Origin: Albifimbria verrucaria
Taxonomy: Eukaryota > Ascomycota > Sordariomycetes > Hypocreales > Stachybotryaceae
Length of the DNA: 16,888 nucleotides
Assembly (NCBI GenBank): GCA_020081605.1
Contig: JAHREC010000059.1
Span: 1-16,888, forward strand
Direction of reading: 5' to 3'
Made by a program: the position numbers and the translations under genes. This document shows, piece after piece, positions 1 through 9,370 of the stretch (positions are counted from its first letter, which is position 1; each line of letters opens with the position of its first letter). Under the pieces are notes generated by a model. The model saw only the letters and a program-made list of their open reading frames with translations. It searched no databases and was not told where the DNA came from.

Positions 1-768
1 ACCTTTGCAGATAGAGGTTTTCAAAGTATGCTCGTCGTAGGAAAGGGGCCTCGAGCCTTGCCTGGTGTGGACTTGCAGACATACAGAATTTGCGGCGTGG
101 AAATATTTTCATGGAGGAGCACGCTTGACTGAATAGTGTTTGGCTGATGGCATGGTGCACTGTCAATAAGATTCTTCGCTTTAATATTAGATCTTAAGCA
201 AGATCGCAAATTGATATGAAATGTGGATGGCGGTGAAGACTTTGCGTTGTAGGCAGGCTGGTACCCAGCTTCAAGCATGTCTCGGATTCCCCGTCCCGGA
301 AAGGCCAACCCAACCACGCGTGTACTATAACCCATTGACAGCTCGTTCACGTCGACAAGTTAAAGGACGTCATGACTCAGCGGGCGTTTGCTGCCTCACA
401 CGGCGAGTCTTTATGGGCTAGAACGCAAGCTAGCCACGAGCTACGAGACGATCAGGTGGTTGGGAATGAAGCACGAACACGGCATCTCTGTTGCCTTACC
501 CGCTCCACTGGTGAGTCTCATCTGCTTCTAAAAACTAAACACGCAGTTATGGCCCCACCACACATTATCTTTCCACCTATCGTGGAGAGATGGAGGCGCC
601 TTATTGGATTTGGTGCTCACTTAGAAGTGTAGGCGGCTACAGGTTTGCCCGGGCCTCCATTTCGTTTGAGGTACATATACCCTCCATCAGAACCACACTG
701 TTCCTCGCCACTTCCTGGTCAATTCCTGCTCCACGAAAGAACCTGTTGCGCTTGTTGCCAGAGCCAAG
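1..768. other. Stretch without a supported gene
   Basis: Only short open frames occur here. The longest runs 350 to 21 on the minus strand (109 codons) and shows no domain, signal peptide, splice context or recognisable family. No tRNA-like or transposon-like structure was seen. The last part may be the 5' leader of the small gene that begins at 825. Confidence 0.5.
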
Positions 769-824
769 GTACAGTAATAGTAGTAGACCCCAACGGTTGC
801 AATTCCTTTCCTGACTATTGCTAG
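769..824 (+). other. Possible 5'-UTR intron ending at the start codon
   Basis: The 56-nt stretch begins GTACAG after CCAAG, carries a CTGAC branch-site-like element 14 nt before its end and ends in TATTGCTAG directly before the ATG at 825. Length and signals fit Pezizomycotina introns. Upstream of it the frame that joins to the ATG has no start codon before a stop, so the upstream exon would be untranslated. The GTACAG donor is not the best consensus, so this is inference. Confidence 0.35.
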
Positions 825-1124
825 ATGGCGAAAATAACCGAGGCTCGTATGGATGACCTAAAGCACCTCCAGAAAATTATTAAAGAAATCGAGGCGAAGA
901 TCGCCGGCAAGCAAATTGCAATGCAGAAGATATACGATGAGATGAGTGAGGACGCGCAGTATTTTGCGTCATCGTCCTCTAATGCCGTAAGAGAGGCACG
1001 TCGAAAGCCATCCACAATGGACCCTCAGACAGTGATACAAGGTCACCAGCTCGCAAAGAAGAGATTGGAGGAGCAACTCGACAAAGCGAAGAAGGAACTC
1101 GAGGATCTAAAGAACATGAAATAA
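825..1124 (+). CDS. Small charged coiled-coil protein, unknown function
   Basis: A complete 99-codon frame from ATG to TAA. I do not recognise a family. Two lysine/glutamate-rich helical blocks are visible: residues about 5-45 (begins MAKITEARMDDLKHL) and about 72-99 (KKRLEEQLDKAKKELEDLK), separated by a serine-rich stretch and the segment around STMDPQTV. Leucine, isoleucine and alanine spacing fits amphipathic helices, so a coiled coil or helical hairpin is likely. There is no signal peptide or membrane segment. The ATG follows a splice-acceptor-like TATTGCTAG, which supports the start and suggests a 5'-UTR intron. The stop lies 11 bp from the stop of the convergent phosphotransferase gene, so the transcripts should overlap tail to tail. 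A chance frame cannot be excluded, but the composition is unlike random translation. Confidence 0.5.
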   Translation: MAKITEARMDDLKHLQKIIKEIEAKIAGKQIAMQKIYDEMSEDAQYFASSSSNAVREARRKPSTMDPQTVIQGHQLAKKRLEEQLDKAKKELEDLKNMK

Positions 1125-1135
1125 GTTCAATCTAG

Positions 1136-2802
1136 CTATAGCCTATTACGCCACCATGAGACACCAAGGATGATCAAAGTCCCGACGGTGATTACAGCTG
1201 GAAGAGGTGAAATAGAAATGGGGATGGACAGCGTCCGAATATGCACAGCGACACCGTTAATCAAGTCGCAAGCTGTCTTTCCGTTATCCTTGGTTGTGCC
1301 ATCAGCACTGTTGTCGTCGATGTCTATGCCGAGTACTTTTAATTTCGTCTCGTAAGTTTTGTTTTCATGACAGAGTCGTTTCACCAACACCGCCCGAGCT
1401 GGATCGCCTTGAATGAAGCTAGCGACTCGACTTGCGGTGTCTTCATTCCCATTAAACCACATTACGCTGATGTATCGCATTGCGAATTCATCCATGTCGG
1501 TCCAGTTCTCGAGCGCGTTGGCTACCAAGAAGCCGCTCCGCTGGGCAGCCTTTACCCATTCGGAGGAAAGCAGCTCATTGCCGTACTTCTTGCACTCAAG
1601 ATCTCTCATGATCTCAATCAGTTCATTAAACTTATCCATGAAACGGTCATAGACAAAATTACAGGCCAATGCCGGAGGATTGAAGTTGGTTAGCCAGAGA
1701 GGAGGCTGGAAGAACTGTAGAGGGACAACCTTGCTCCATTCCCAGTCGAGAACCGAGATAATCACCATCTCATCATTTACCAGAAAGTTAGGAAGCCGAA
1801 GATCCCCATGCACCAGTACAAAGGGTCCTGAGTCTACGCTTCGATCTAACCATTCTTTGTGGCAAACTGGCGGAAGAGATGTAGGTGATATAACGCATCC
1901 TGTCCCTGCTCTTCGTTGAAGATGCGAGCCGGGGATTTTGTAAAAGCATTATCAGCAAGCTCCAGTAGCATTTCGGTGTAGGAGTTGGCCGAGCACATCG
2001 TGTTGTTATTGGTCACGTACTTGCCCTGGATCTGGGATGGCTCCATGTCTTCAAGCTCTTGTCTGTTGATATCAATGGTGGTCAAGCTTTTATGAACGCC
2101 GATACCACCAGAGACCTGTGTAAGACAGCCGATGGACTCGAAGGTAAGCCGTCGCAGTTGTATGTAGATATCGGCAAGGGATGTGTAGAGGTGTCGCTGT
2201 TGCTGATCTGTGAAACTATTGAGCTCGATAGGGAGATCGAACGACCGTCGACGTATTCGAGGATCAAGTACGACGAAAGGGGTCGGGGCCGTCACCAAGC
2301 TTGTATGCGATAATTCGAGGTATCGGGATCGTGGTCTTCTGAGCCACCAATCTTTCCTGGTCAGCTTCGTTCCTGTGGGGCGGAAGAGCGGGATATATAC
2401 TGCATGGTAGCTATCTCGCTCTCAAGCTTACTGCTCGCGCTGCGAAAGAGGCATGGAGCAAGAGGGACCCGGACAACCCATCGCTGGCCATCGTGAAACT
2501 CCACGAAATAACAAATGTTGTAGCTTCCTCTCTCCGGATCTTTGAAGAAATTGCAGCTGGACCCGGGGCGGTAGGAGCAGGCAAGATTGAGGATAGAGGA
2601 GTTCGTGATTGAGCGTATGAACCGATCTCGTTGATTGTGGACGCGGGCTTGGACAGTTTTATCAGTGAATCCCCGAATTTCTCGTTCGCCATCTTCGTAC
2701 AGGTCAAGCAGGATGTTTATTATGGGCCACACCTGTGGTCTGAAAAGCCCCGTGTTGATGTACTCGGAAAGTCGGCTTTTCGATAATCCGGGGTAATCTC
2801 AT
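1136..2802 (-). CDS. APH-like phosphotransferase / kinase-fold protein, frameshifted
   Basis: Member of the fungal expansion of the APH (phosphotransferase enzyme, PF01636-type) kinase fold; the substrate is unknown. Reading the minus strand, the N-lobe is at about 2760-2410 with a glycine loop (GSYNICYFVEF) and VVRVPL, then TTIPIPRIIAY near 2345, ILEYVDGRSIS near 2265, helical C-lobe sequence 2240-1850, the catalytic loop HGDLRLPN near 1810 (Asp catalytic, Asn metal-binding) and LDWEWS near 1750 in the metal-binding Asp position. The C terminus has a hydrophobic helix near 1215-1155. The frame changes at about 2790-2793 (extra C), 2350-2400 (extra sequence), 2276-2282, 2231-2233 and 1856-1858. 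The last three are each repaired by one base in a homopolymer. Catalytic residues are intact and no substitution-type stop was needed to explain the breaks, so sequence error is as likely as a pseudogene. The start is inferred: the ATG at 2802 is in frame only after the extra C is discounted. Confidence 0.8.
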
Positions 2803-3667
2803 GAGCGAATGAACGCTCGTCTGTGGTGCGCATCTCATGGTTTGCCCTGCTTGGCTGGCGAGACCGACTGCCTGTTACGGATAAAGCCTTTTCACACTCC
2901 TAGGCCCCATGTCTTTCTTTACATGTGGGTGGACGTGCATTTGCCATTCTGCTGGTATTCCAGCCAAATACAACGGCAAACGCAACGGCGGCCAAAACCT
3001 GAGCGTCGGCGTTAAAATCCAAGCAGATTCCCTTATGCTCGATATTCAAGCTTACCGGTATGCGGCGCAATAACCCTCGTGTGCAACAGAGGTGTCCAGT
3101 TCCGGGAGCTGATCAATGTCGCCAGGATCGGTGGAAGCGAGCAAGAAGAAAGATTGAGTAGTGCTGTAGCCTCGTATGAATAGGGAGAACCTTTTCAAAA
3201 CTCGTAATATGTCCCGAAACATCCGCAATGACGTTAATTCGGACTTGAGGAAAGTTTCCCCGGTGCTTCGGGTACCACAGACCGCTGCGGGCGCATGCGC
3301 TGTATGAACTGCCTGAACTACATGAACTACGTGGACTGCACAAGCTGCACGAGCTACAAGAGCTACAAGAGCTGCGCGGCTGCTTCCTGTCGCGCTGAAT
3401 TTTTCGCTACTCACAATCCCTGCGGCGATTGATTGTCCTTGATGGCTGATATTGGCTCGGGGCCATAAATGTTTTTCTGCCCATTGTTGATGAGGACACA
3501 CTGCCTCGTTTACGCTGATGGGCTTAATACCTTTCTTACCAGACTACCCTGGCTCACATGGACAAATCACGCATCATTTCGGTCTGGGTCGCCTCAGTCA
3601 CGCTGAGTGAACCTGTAAGTACTAGTGTGCCCAATGTTCTTGGGGCCATTCGCCTTTCTGTCTAGAT
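2803..3667. other. Intergenic stretch between APH-like and M16 genes
   Basis: No supported gene. The longest open frame (3501 to 3052, minus, 149 codons) owes its length to an alanine/valine-rich translation of a 9-bp minisatellite and has no other recognisable content. It should contain the 5' flank of the phosphotransferase gene and the 3' flank of the M16 gene. Confidence 0.5.
3306..3377 (+). repeat. Imperfect 9-bp minisatellite, 8 units
   Basis: Eight consecutive 9-bp units of the pattern GARCTRCAY, for example GAACTACAT, GAACTACGT, GAGCTACAA (twice) and GAGCTGCGC. In one plus-strand frame the units encode repeated Glu-Leu-X triplets; on the minus strand they give Ala/Val/His-rich sequence. 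No stable coding context was found. Confidence 0.8.
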
Positions 3668-6600
3668 TTATCTCAGGTTTATGGTCAAATTGCCAACTTT
3701 ATTCTTACCTGATTCTTCCTCAGAGTCTTTTTCGCTTCCGCCTAAGTCGTCTCCATTCTCGCTTCCATTAGATCCACCTAAACAGCCCTCCGCATCTTCT
3801 TCCTCTTCGTCGTCCCCCTCACTGCCGGCCTTCAGACCAAAGTCGTCGTGGAAATCGCTGAGCTGCTTCACAGTCGTCTTGTATCCCATATCCTTGAAAG
3901 ATCTCTCCATGCCCTGCGAGAATGTTAATTGTCTTTTTCTGTACCATTCTTCAATATGCCCAATCTGAAATAGCAATACTCACCTCTGTCATCAATTCTC
4001 CGCATGTGGCTACGATGTTGCTCGTTCCTGGAGCAAACACTGGCATGATCATCTCCCTCATAATTCTCTTCATTTCCTCCGGGTCGACGTTCCTGATGGT
4101 CGCCATCATCTGCTTGGGCCAGTCCTTGGGCAGATCCCTGATGACCTGCACGACAAAGTTCTGCTGCGCCGCAGTTTCCATTGTAGCTTGCTCCTCGGCG
4201 AACATCAGAATAATCTGGCCGATGGCTCCCTCGAGCAAGTGCTTGTCAATCTCGATCTCGCCCTCGGCAACCTTGCGGACGATCTCTCGTGAGGCATTGA
4301 TGGCCTTGGAAGCATCTGGAGAGCGGTAGACATGGTAAGACAGTGCACCAGACTCAAGATCTGGTGAGAAGTACGAGCCATAAGCATATCCGGTCTCCAC
4401 GAACAGCGTTCCACAGAGGTCCTTCCGGTGACTGAAGGTAACTGATGACGGTCATGAGTACAGGCAACGCCTTGTCCCGGAGGTCTGTGATTCCCTTGGC
4501 CGTGCTGATGGAGTAAGAGCTATCCAGAGTGGTCATGGGGACGATTGTCACGCCAGCCTTTCCGGGGCTCTCTCCTCCTCGTTCAGCAGGCTTGATGGCT
4601 TGGTGATCTTGATAAGCTCGTCTGTCTTGGTCAGATGCTGGGTCAGTGGCTTCCATGTCACCACTGGGTCCGGCAAAGTGGACAGCTTGGTCGCAACAAG
4701 TAGACGCATGTTCTCAAACTTGAACAGGAGTTTCGGACCTCGTTGAACCAGCCCACCACCTTCTCCGGCTCGTGCTCAAGCAGCTTCTTGAGGCACTTGA
4801 GGTACACGGCTTGAACGAGAACCCGCTTAGCATAAGTCAAACAAGAGTTCTTCAAATGGATGGCGCTGTCGATTTCGCTGGCCATTGCACATCCATCACG
4901 TTTGCATTCAGGGATACCTGCCATGGCCTTGGAGATAGCAGTCTTGAGCCGCTGAGGGTCGAAGACAGAGTCAAACATCATCGTTCGGATCCAGTTGACT
5001 GCAGCAGCATACTTCTCAGGCTCGACCTGGAACTGAATCATGATGCCGTCCGGATCTCCCAGAACTTCGGCTCCGCCGAGGCCATAGCTGATGGTATCCT
5101 TCTCCAGCTCCATGACAACCTGCTCAAAGTTGATGAGGTTGCCGTCCCGCATGATGTGGGTGTTGAAGAAGTTGTCGCTGAAAATCGGCATCAAAGGCTT
5201 CAGGTCCTTGGGAACCCCGGATGTTCCCAAATGAATTGTGATGTGCACAAAGTTGGAAGGAATGTCTTCGAATTGGAAGAAAGGCTCAACGTCTGTCTTG
5301 GGTACTGAGTCGATAAACTTCTGGGCCTTGCCTGCAGGTACGCCGACCTTGCGGCCTTGACCGGTGCGAGCAGTGTCAGACTCAATGAAGTGAATAGACT
5401 CAATTTCAGGAACCTTCCAGTGCTCAATGAGCTCTTTGGGAATGGGCTCATCGTTCTTGAGCTTGGCGGCCTTCAGGCGTTCACCCAGCTTCGCCAAGCC
5501 CTCAGGGCCAAGCTCTTCCTTGCGTTTGGCGATACGAGCCTCCTCAGCGGCCTTGAGATCTGTGGCCATTTGGAGAGAGGGCTTTCCGAGGACAGAAACA
5601 TGGTGAGCATCGGCCATCCACTTGCTCAGGAATGCTCGCCACTCCTCGTCTGTCCACTTCTCTAGGACATCATATTCACCCAAGCTCTCAAGCTCACGGA
5701 GAGATGATCCATCATGCTTTCCGAAAAGGAAGTCTGAGATGATGTTTGTGGCATAGAAGGACTCGGAGGATTCGGCATGGAACTTGACCTGACGTTTCTT
5801 TCGGCGGATGCACTCTCGCATGTATTCCATGTCAATGGGCTTGGATGCAACTTCTTTCAAAAGCTCAATGAGTCTCTTCTCCACAGACTCGAGCTTTTCG
5901 GTGGCGACACCGGTAGGCCGCAGCCAAATGACCGAGTTTGGTCGTGAGTCCCACCAGTACGAGATGGAGCTGGCGAGCTCTTCCTTCTCGACCATTGTGT
6001 TCTCCAAAATCGATACCGAAGAGCCACACAGGTACTTCAGCAAGATATCGAGAGCAGAACAGGCGATGAGGTCGGTGCAGTTGGGTCCAAAGAAACCAAC
6101 AAGAATCTCACCCACGGATTCGTCTTCTTCGGGAAATTCAGTCACGGTGAGAGTACTTTCCTTCAAGGGAGGAGGCTGGACCGAGTCAAGCCAAGGCCTA
6201 TTTATTTAGCAAGTGCAGAATCAAGACCGGTCGGTATACATACCTCTTGAAAGGGAGTCGAGCGAGGGGATGTCGTCCTTGATGCTCTCCTCGAACTCTT
6301 CGAGGATCTGGAGCATGTTGTTCTCATCAACCTCGCCAACGATGACCAAACATAAGTTGCGAGGCTGGTACATGTCGCGGTGGAATTCTCTGATACGTTC
6401 TGGGGTCAAGACGCGCAGCGCCTCGGTCATGCCGCCAGTTTCATAGCGGAAACCCACGTCGGCGGGGTAGAGAAGACGACGGGCCTTGAGGTCCATGATT
6501 TCTTCGCTGCGGGACTGGACATCCTGCATCTCCGAGTACACAACGCCGGCGTCATTTCCTCACCGTCAACGTGCCACACCTCGGTGATGATGGCCTCGTC

Positions 6601-6999
6601 GGTAATGGTGGGGAGGAGAATATGCTCCAGGTAGACGGGGAGGATCTGAGCGAAACCATCCCAACCAGCCGTCTCCAGAGTATAAGCAGTGTGGTCGGTG
6701 GCAGTCCAGGCATTGGATCTGGAATGGGCACGGGAAGATAATTTGTCCAGCAGGCCTTTGTAACGGTAGTTCTTGGAGCCCATGAAGATCAGGTGCTCCA
6801 GGGTATGCGGGGCACCAGAGTCATCGAAAATCTCGGTGGCCAGAGTGAAGTAGCCATTGACCTTGGGACCCTGGCGGTTGGCCACGATGACCCGCATACC
6901 ACTGCGCTCAGAGATGTACTGAGTGGTGGTGCATGGTGCGTAGTCAATTGATGAAACTTTGGAGCTTCCGAAACGATGATCTGGGGCCTGAGAAGGCAT
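3668..6999 (-). CDS. M16 zinc metallopeptidase, insulinase superfamily (YOL098C-like)
   Basis: Predicted cytosolic inverzincin of the M16 family, cleaving peptides; yeast YOL098C is the closest type I recognise. Exons are 6999-6244, 6197-3984 and 3913-3668, giving about 1,070 residues, close to the family's usual 1,000-1,050. The active-site motif HTLEH is at residues 65-69 (inverted HxxEH); the third zinc-ligand Glu expected 70-80 residues on could be E140 or E147. Family blocks FMGSKNYRYKG, NAWTATDHTAYTLE and VYSEMQDVQSR follow, then the long inactive C-terminal half. The tail is acidic (GDDEEEEDAE and further Glu/Asp/Ser). The frame breaks near 6558, 6253, 4731, 4571-4578 and 4394-4398. 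Four are repaired by adding one base to a homopolymer; the last needs one base removed. All family blocks persist, so the gene is probably intact in the organism. The start ATG is supported by a duplicated copy of this 5' end at 12181-12234. A short extra 3' exon cannot be excluded because GTAAGA occurs near the end. Confidence 0.9.
3914..3983 (-). other. Intron 2 of the M16 peptidase gene
   Basis: A 70-nt intron with donor GTGAGT and acceptor TTCTCGCAG, with ATTAACA as a possible branch site. Removing it joins ELMTE to GMERSFKDMG in the same frame. Reading through it instead meets a stop after about ten codons. Confidence 0.8.
6198..6243 (-). other. Intron 1 of the M16 peptidase gene
   Basis: A 46-nt intron with donor GTATGT and acceptor AAATAG, with TGCTAAA as a possible branch site. 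The join gives an arginine codon leading to PWLDSVQPPPLKEST, but only if the missing base just upstream (C run near 6253) is allowed for. Confidence 0.75.
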
Positions 7000-7455
7000 G
7001 TCGTTCGAGGTGAGAGGTACAATACTTTTGAAGTCCCTACGAAGAGAGCTGTTAGAACAAGTGGAGGCTATTGAACCAGCGTCAGTAAGAGCTGAATGCG
7101 GCCACGAAGCCTTATTTGGGATGGGGGTTGTTCAAAGACGAGCGATTACCGCGTGGTGGGGATTGAATTCTCAGTAAAATGTCAAACTCCCCACCTGTAG
7201 ATATTGTGACCTTGGGCTTAACTTGTTGGACTGCGAGACCAGTGGGTGAGCAGATGTAAGATAAGTGTTCTAGGAGATGAGAGAAGAGAAGGGTGGAGGG
7301 GAAAGAAAAATAAAATCATTCACAGGCTTAGTCATGGCTGTGCCACGAGTATGCAAAGAAAGCACAGGTGTTTATACGCTCCAACGGGGGCGATAATCAA
7401 CCGCGTTTGTTGTCGTCAGATAGATTTTTGGGGGCTGGCTTGTGGTGTCCCGAGC
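6947..7455 (+). repeat. Dispersed direct repeat, copy A (M16 5' end and promoter)
   Basis: Closely matches 12183-12725 in the same orientation. It contains the first 17 codons and the start codon of the M16 gene (ATG at 6999) and its 5' flank. Conserved blocks include GAGAAGGCATGTCGTTCGAG, GAACAAGTGGAGGCTATTGA, AGCGATTACCGCGTGGTGGG and ATGCAAAGAAAGCACAGG. Similarity is strong to about 7385 and weak beyond (a shared GGCTTGTG element near 7437). Because this copy abuts the intact gene, it is taken as the source copy and the likely M16 promoter. Confidence 0.85.
7000..7371 (-). promoter_or_regulatory. Probable promoter and 5' UTR of the M16 gene
   Basis: Non-coding interval between the M16 start and the end of the MFS fragment, entirely inside repeat copy A. 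Blocks kept in both repeat copies (around 7000-7075, 7135-7160 and 7325-7380) are where transcription elements would be sought. No specific factor site is claimed. Confidence 0.4.
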
Positions 7456-7845
7456 ATCTATGGTTCCATAGTTGGTTCCATAGTTGGTTCTATAGTTGGC
7501 TCCATAGTTAGTTGCCACCCTGAAGCCTTTGGCCTTCTGGAGAGATGACGGTCCAGGAAACAGCGAGGAGACGTAACCGACCACTTGTCTCCATGTGTAT
7601 TCCTGACGCTTGTCCACCGCAAGCGTTTCTTCGAGGAACAAAAGACCAACAACGATGCCGATGAGGAGGATACCTGCACTGATTAGGTTGGGCAGGAGGT
7701 ATGGGTAGGTATCCCAGATGCTGCCCTTGGGGAATATCTGCGGATAGAGTATGCATGGGCGGGTAGAGTGGCCTCCGATGATGCTGCCGACGACCGATCT
7801 GATACGCGTCGGTGCGCTGCTTTCATCAATGCCATCAAGCAGCAA
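7372..7845 (-). pseudogene. Fragment of an MFS (DHA1-type) transporter
   Basis: The middle of this frame matches the region around helices 5-6 of fungal MFS drug/metabolite transporters: VVGSIIGGHSTRP, then YPQIFPKGSIWDTYPYLLPN, a hydrophobic helix (LISAGILLIGIVVGLLF) and LEETL before the cytoplasmic loop. Homologues run to about 450-600 residues with 12 helices; only about 70 residues are recognisable here. Sequence before VVGSIIGG is not membrane-like. After the loop the frame enters a 12-bp tandem repeat (NYGT-like repeats) and then repeat copy A. No start codon with family sequence and no second half exist nearby, so I call it a truncated relic. I read it by family resemblance only. Confidence 0.65.
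7461..7508 (+). repeat. 12-bp minisatellite, 4 units
   Basis: Four consecutive units of TGGTTCCATAGT; unit 3 has a C-to-T change and unit 4 a T-to-C change, and partial units flank the block. It lies between the recognisable MFS sequence and repeat copy A, inside the 3' end of the MFS frame. Confidence 0.85.
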
Positions 7846-7863
7846 CAGACCCCAGGCTCCACA

Positions 7864-8451
7864 CTATATCTGGAAGTCCCCGGAAATAGGAGAGACGGTC
7901 GAGTGGACGGGCTTGTCGGTGAAGCGGCCAAGAGACTCGAAGATGAAGCGGCTGTGGATGGAGAGCTGCACGGGCATGCTCAAGGTGGGGAGGAGGTGGG
8001 AGTTTGGGTTGGCACGTGGGAGCACCTCGTTCATTGAGGAGCTGGGCAGTGACCGCGCCGGTGATCGGTCACTGGTCCAGATAGGGTCGAGCTTCTTCTC
8101 GAGACTGTTGCCATGAAGGCCGGCAGGAGACTGAAAGCTAAACTTGCTGTGGTGAAGACCAAACTCGCGGACCAATAATGGCGGTGCTTCCATGGCCCAG
8201 TGAGCTGGACAGCTCCTGTCGATGGACATGCTCGCATGGCCTTTGTCTGGCTGGCCATGATCGCTTCTCTTGTAGTTGGGATATTCATCGAAGGACGATA
8301 TGGGGCTTCCATAGTTGCTGCCGGAGGAGCCAAAGGCGCAGCGGCTCTTTGGCACGTCGGGGGTGTTGGTGTTGGTGTTGGTGTTGGCGCTGGTGTTTGT
8401 TGAGGCGGGTTGCCCAAGGAAACTGCGGCAGCGACAGAGCAGGAGGGACGT
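7864..8451 (-). other. Unidentified open frame upstream of the MFS fragment
   Basis: An open frame of about 195 codons (first ATG at 8355, giving 163 codons) ends at a TAG at 7864-7866. It is in the same frame as the MFS fragment, so one stop codon separates two blocks totalling about 360 codons. The translation is polar, serine/proline-rich and contains an Asn-Thr repeat from the hexanucleotide array. I recognise no family, and it lacks the hydrophobic helices the N-terminal half of an MFS protein would need. It may be non-coding. Confidence 0.2.
8362..8397 (+). repeat. Hexanucleotide (GGTGTT) array, 6 units
   Basis: Six units of GGTGTT, the fifth altered to GGCGCT. Plus-strand reading gives Gly-Val repeats; minus-strand frames give Asn-Thr, Pro-Thr or Gln-His repeats. 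Confidence 0.85.
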
Positions 8452-9370
8452 CTAGTTGTTTCTCAGAGCCGGGTATGCGCATAGTTGCGACCCATTGACA
8501 TGTCGGGAGGTGCTCGAAACTGGTCGGCGGCCCTGGGGGCGTATTATGCGAGGTAGTGCGGGAGCGTGCTCCTCGTATGAAGGAGCGAATGCCATTACGA
8601 GAGGCCGGGGATGCTGTCTGCTTTTGTCCTGCTTATGGTGACGATGTTATTGTTGCTGTCGGCGTTGAAATCTTGTTGATGGATTGGATCAAGAACAAGC
8701 GAGAAAGGGATGGTGGGACGTTGGAGATATTCAGTAGGGGCTTGACGAAGTGAGTGCTAAGGATGCGATAAACACAAATTCATCCCAGCTTCGTAGACTG
8801 GTCGTGCGGAGGTGGACTCAGCCCTGCATCACGAACACATCGCCAGGAATCAGCATTGGGCGCGCCAGGGTGGATCTACGCGGCGTCGACACTAGAATCC
8901 TGGTTCATTATGTATCGTACGCGCGGATCCACCAACATGAATTCAGTGTCCTTAGGTGAATGTTTCGGCCCGCGAAAGCATCTTTGAACTCCTCGCGTCA
9001 TTTACCCACCTCGTCTGCGCTGCAGCGAGCTTTGTTGACCCCTGCCGCCTGTAGCCCATCACTGACTGTAACGCCAAGGGGTATGAATGACGGAGCTATG
9101 TCCCCGGCTAGCGGCAAGGATCTACTCACATCGCACGCGCGCCACATCTTTGGTGCAATATTACTCAGGGATTCTTAGCACCCCTTACCATCAGCAAAAC
9201 ACCAAGTCAAACACTCTCACAACACCCTCAATTGCCACATCATTTGCTCAACCGCGAGTAGGGTGGTCCCTTTCCCTGCTCCAAAAGAAAAATAAAATCA
9301 AATTTCATAAAATAAAATAAGAAAAAATAAGAAGAATACAGTCTATATTTTCCACGTCACAACATACAAG
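8452..9370. other. Intergenic stretch and 5' flank of the Sok1-like gene
   Basis: No supported gene. Short open frames have no recognisable content. The last 90 bases (about 9285-9345) are very A-rich on the plus strand, typical of a fungal 5' UTR or core promoter, and lead to the ATG at 9371. Confidence 0.5.

Noticed and set aside
21..350. 109-codon minus-strand open frame at the left edge
   Set aside because: No family resemblance, domain, splice context or supporting neighbour; length is within chance expectation.
3052..3501. 149-codon minus-strand open frame
   Set aside because: Its length depends on the 9-bp minisatellite, and the rest shows no recognisable content.
4772..5308. 178-codon plus-strand open frame
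   Set aside because: It lies wholly antisense to conserved M16 sequence and has no recognisable content; it is a shadow frame.
6244..6570. An additional intron to explain the frame change near 6558 in the M16 gene
   Set aside because: No GT-AG pair restores the frame without removing conserved family residues, whereas one extra G gives GEGNDAGVVYSEMQ directly.
7372..8451. A complete MFS transporter
   Set aside because: The upstream sequence has no hydrophobic helices in any minus-strand frame combination I tried, and the second half of the protein is absent.
8178..8498. Plus-strand glycine/valine-rich frames at the hexanucleotide array
   Set aside because: They are translations of the GGTGTT repeat; no supporting signals.
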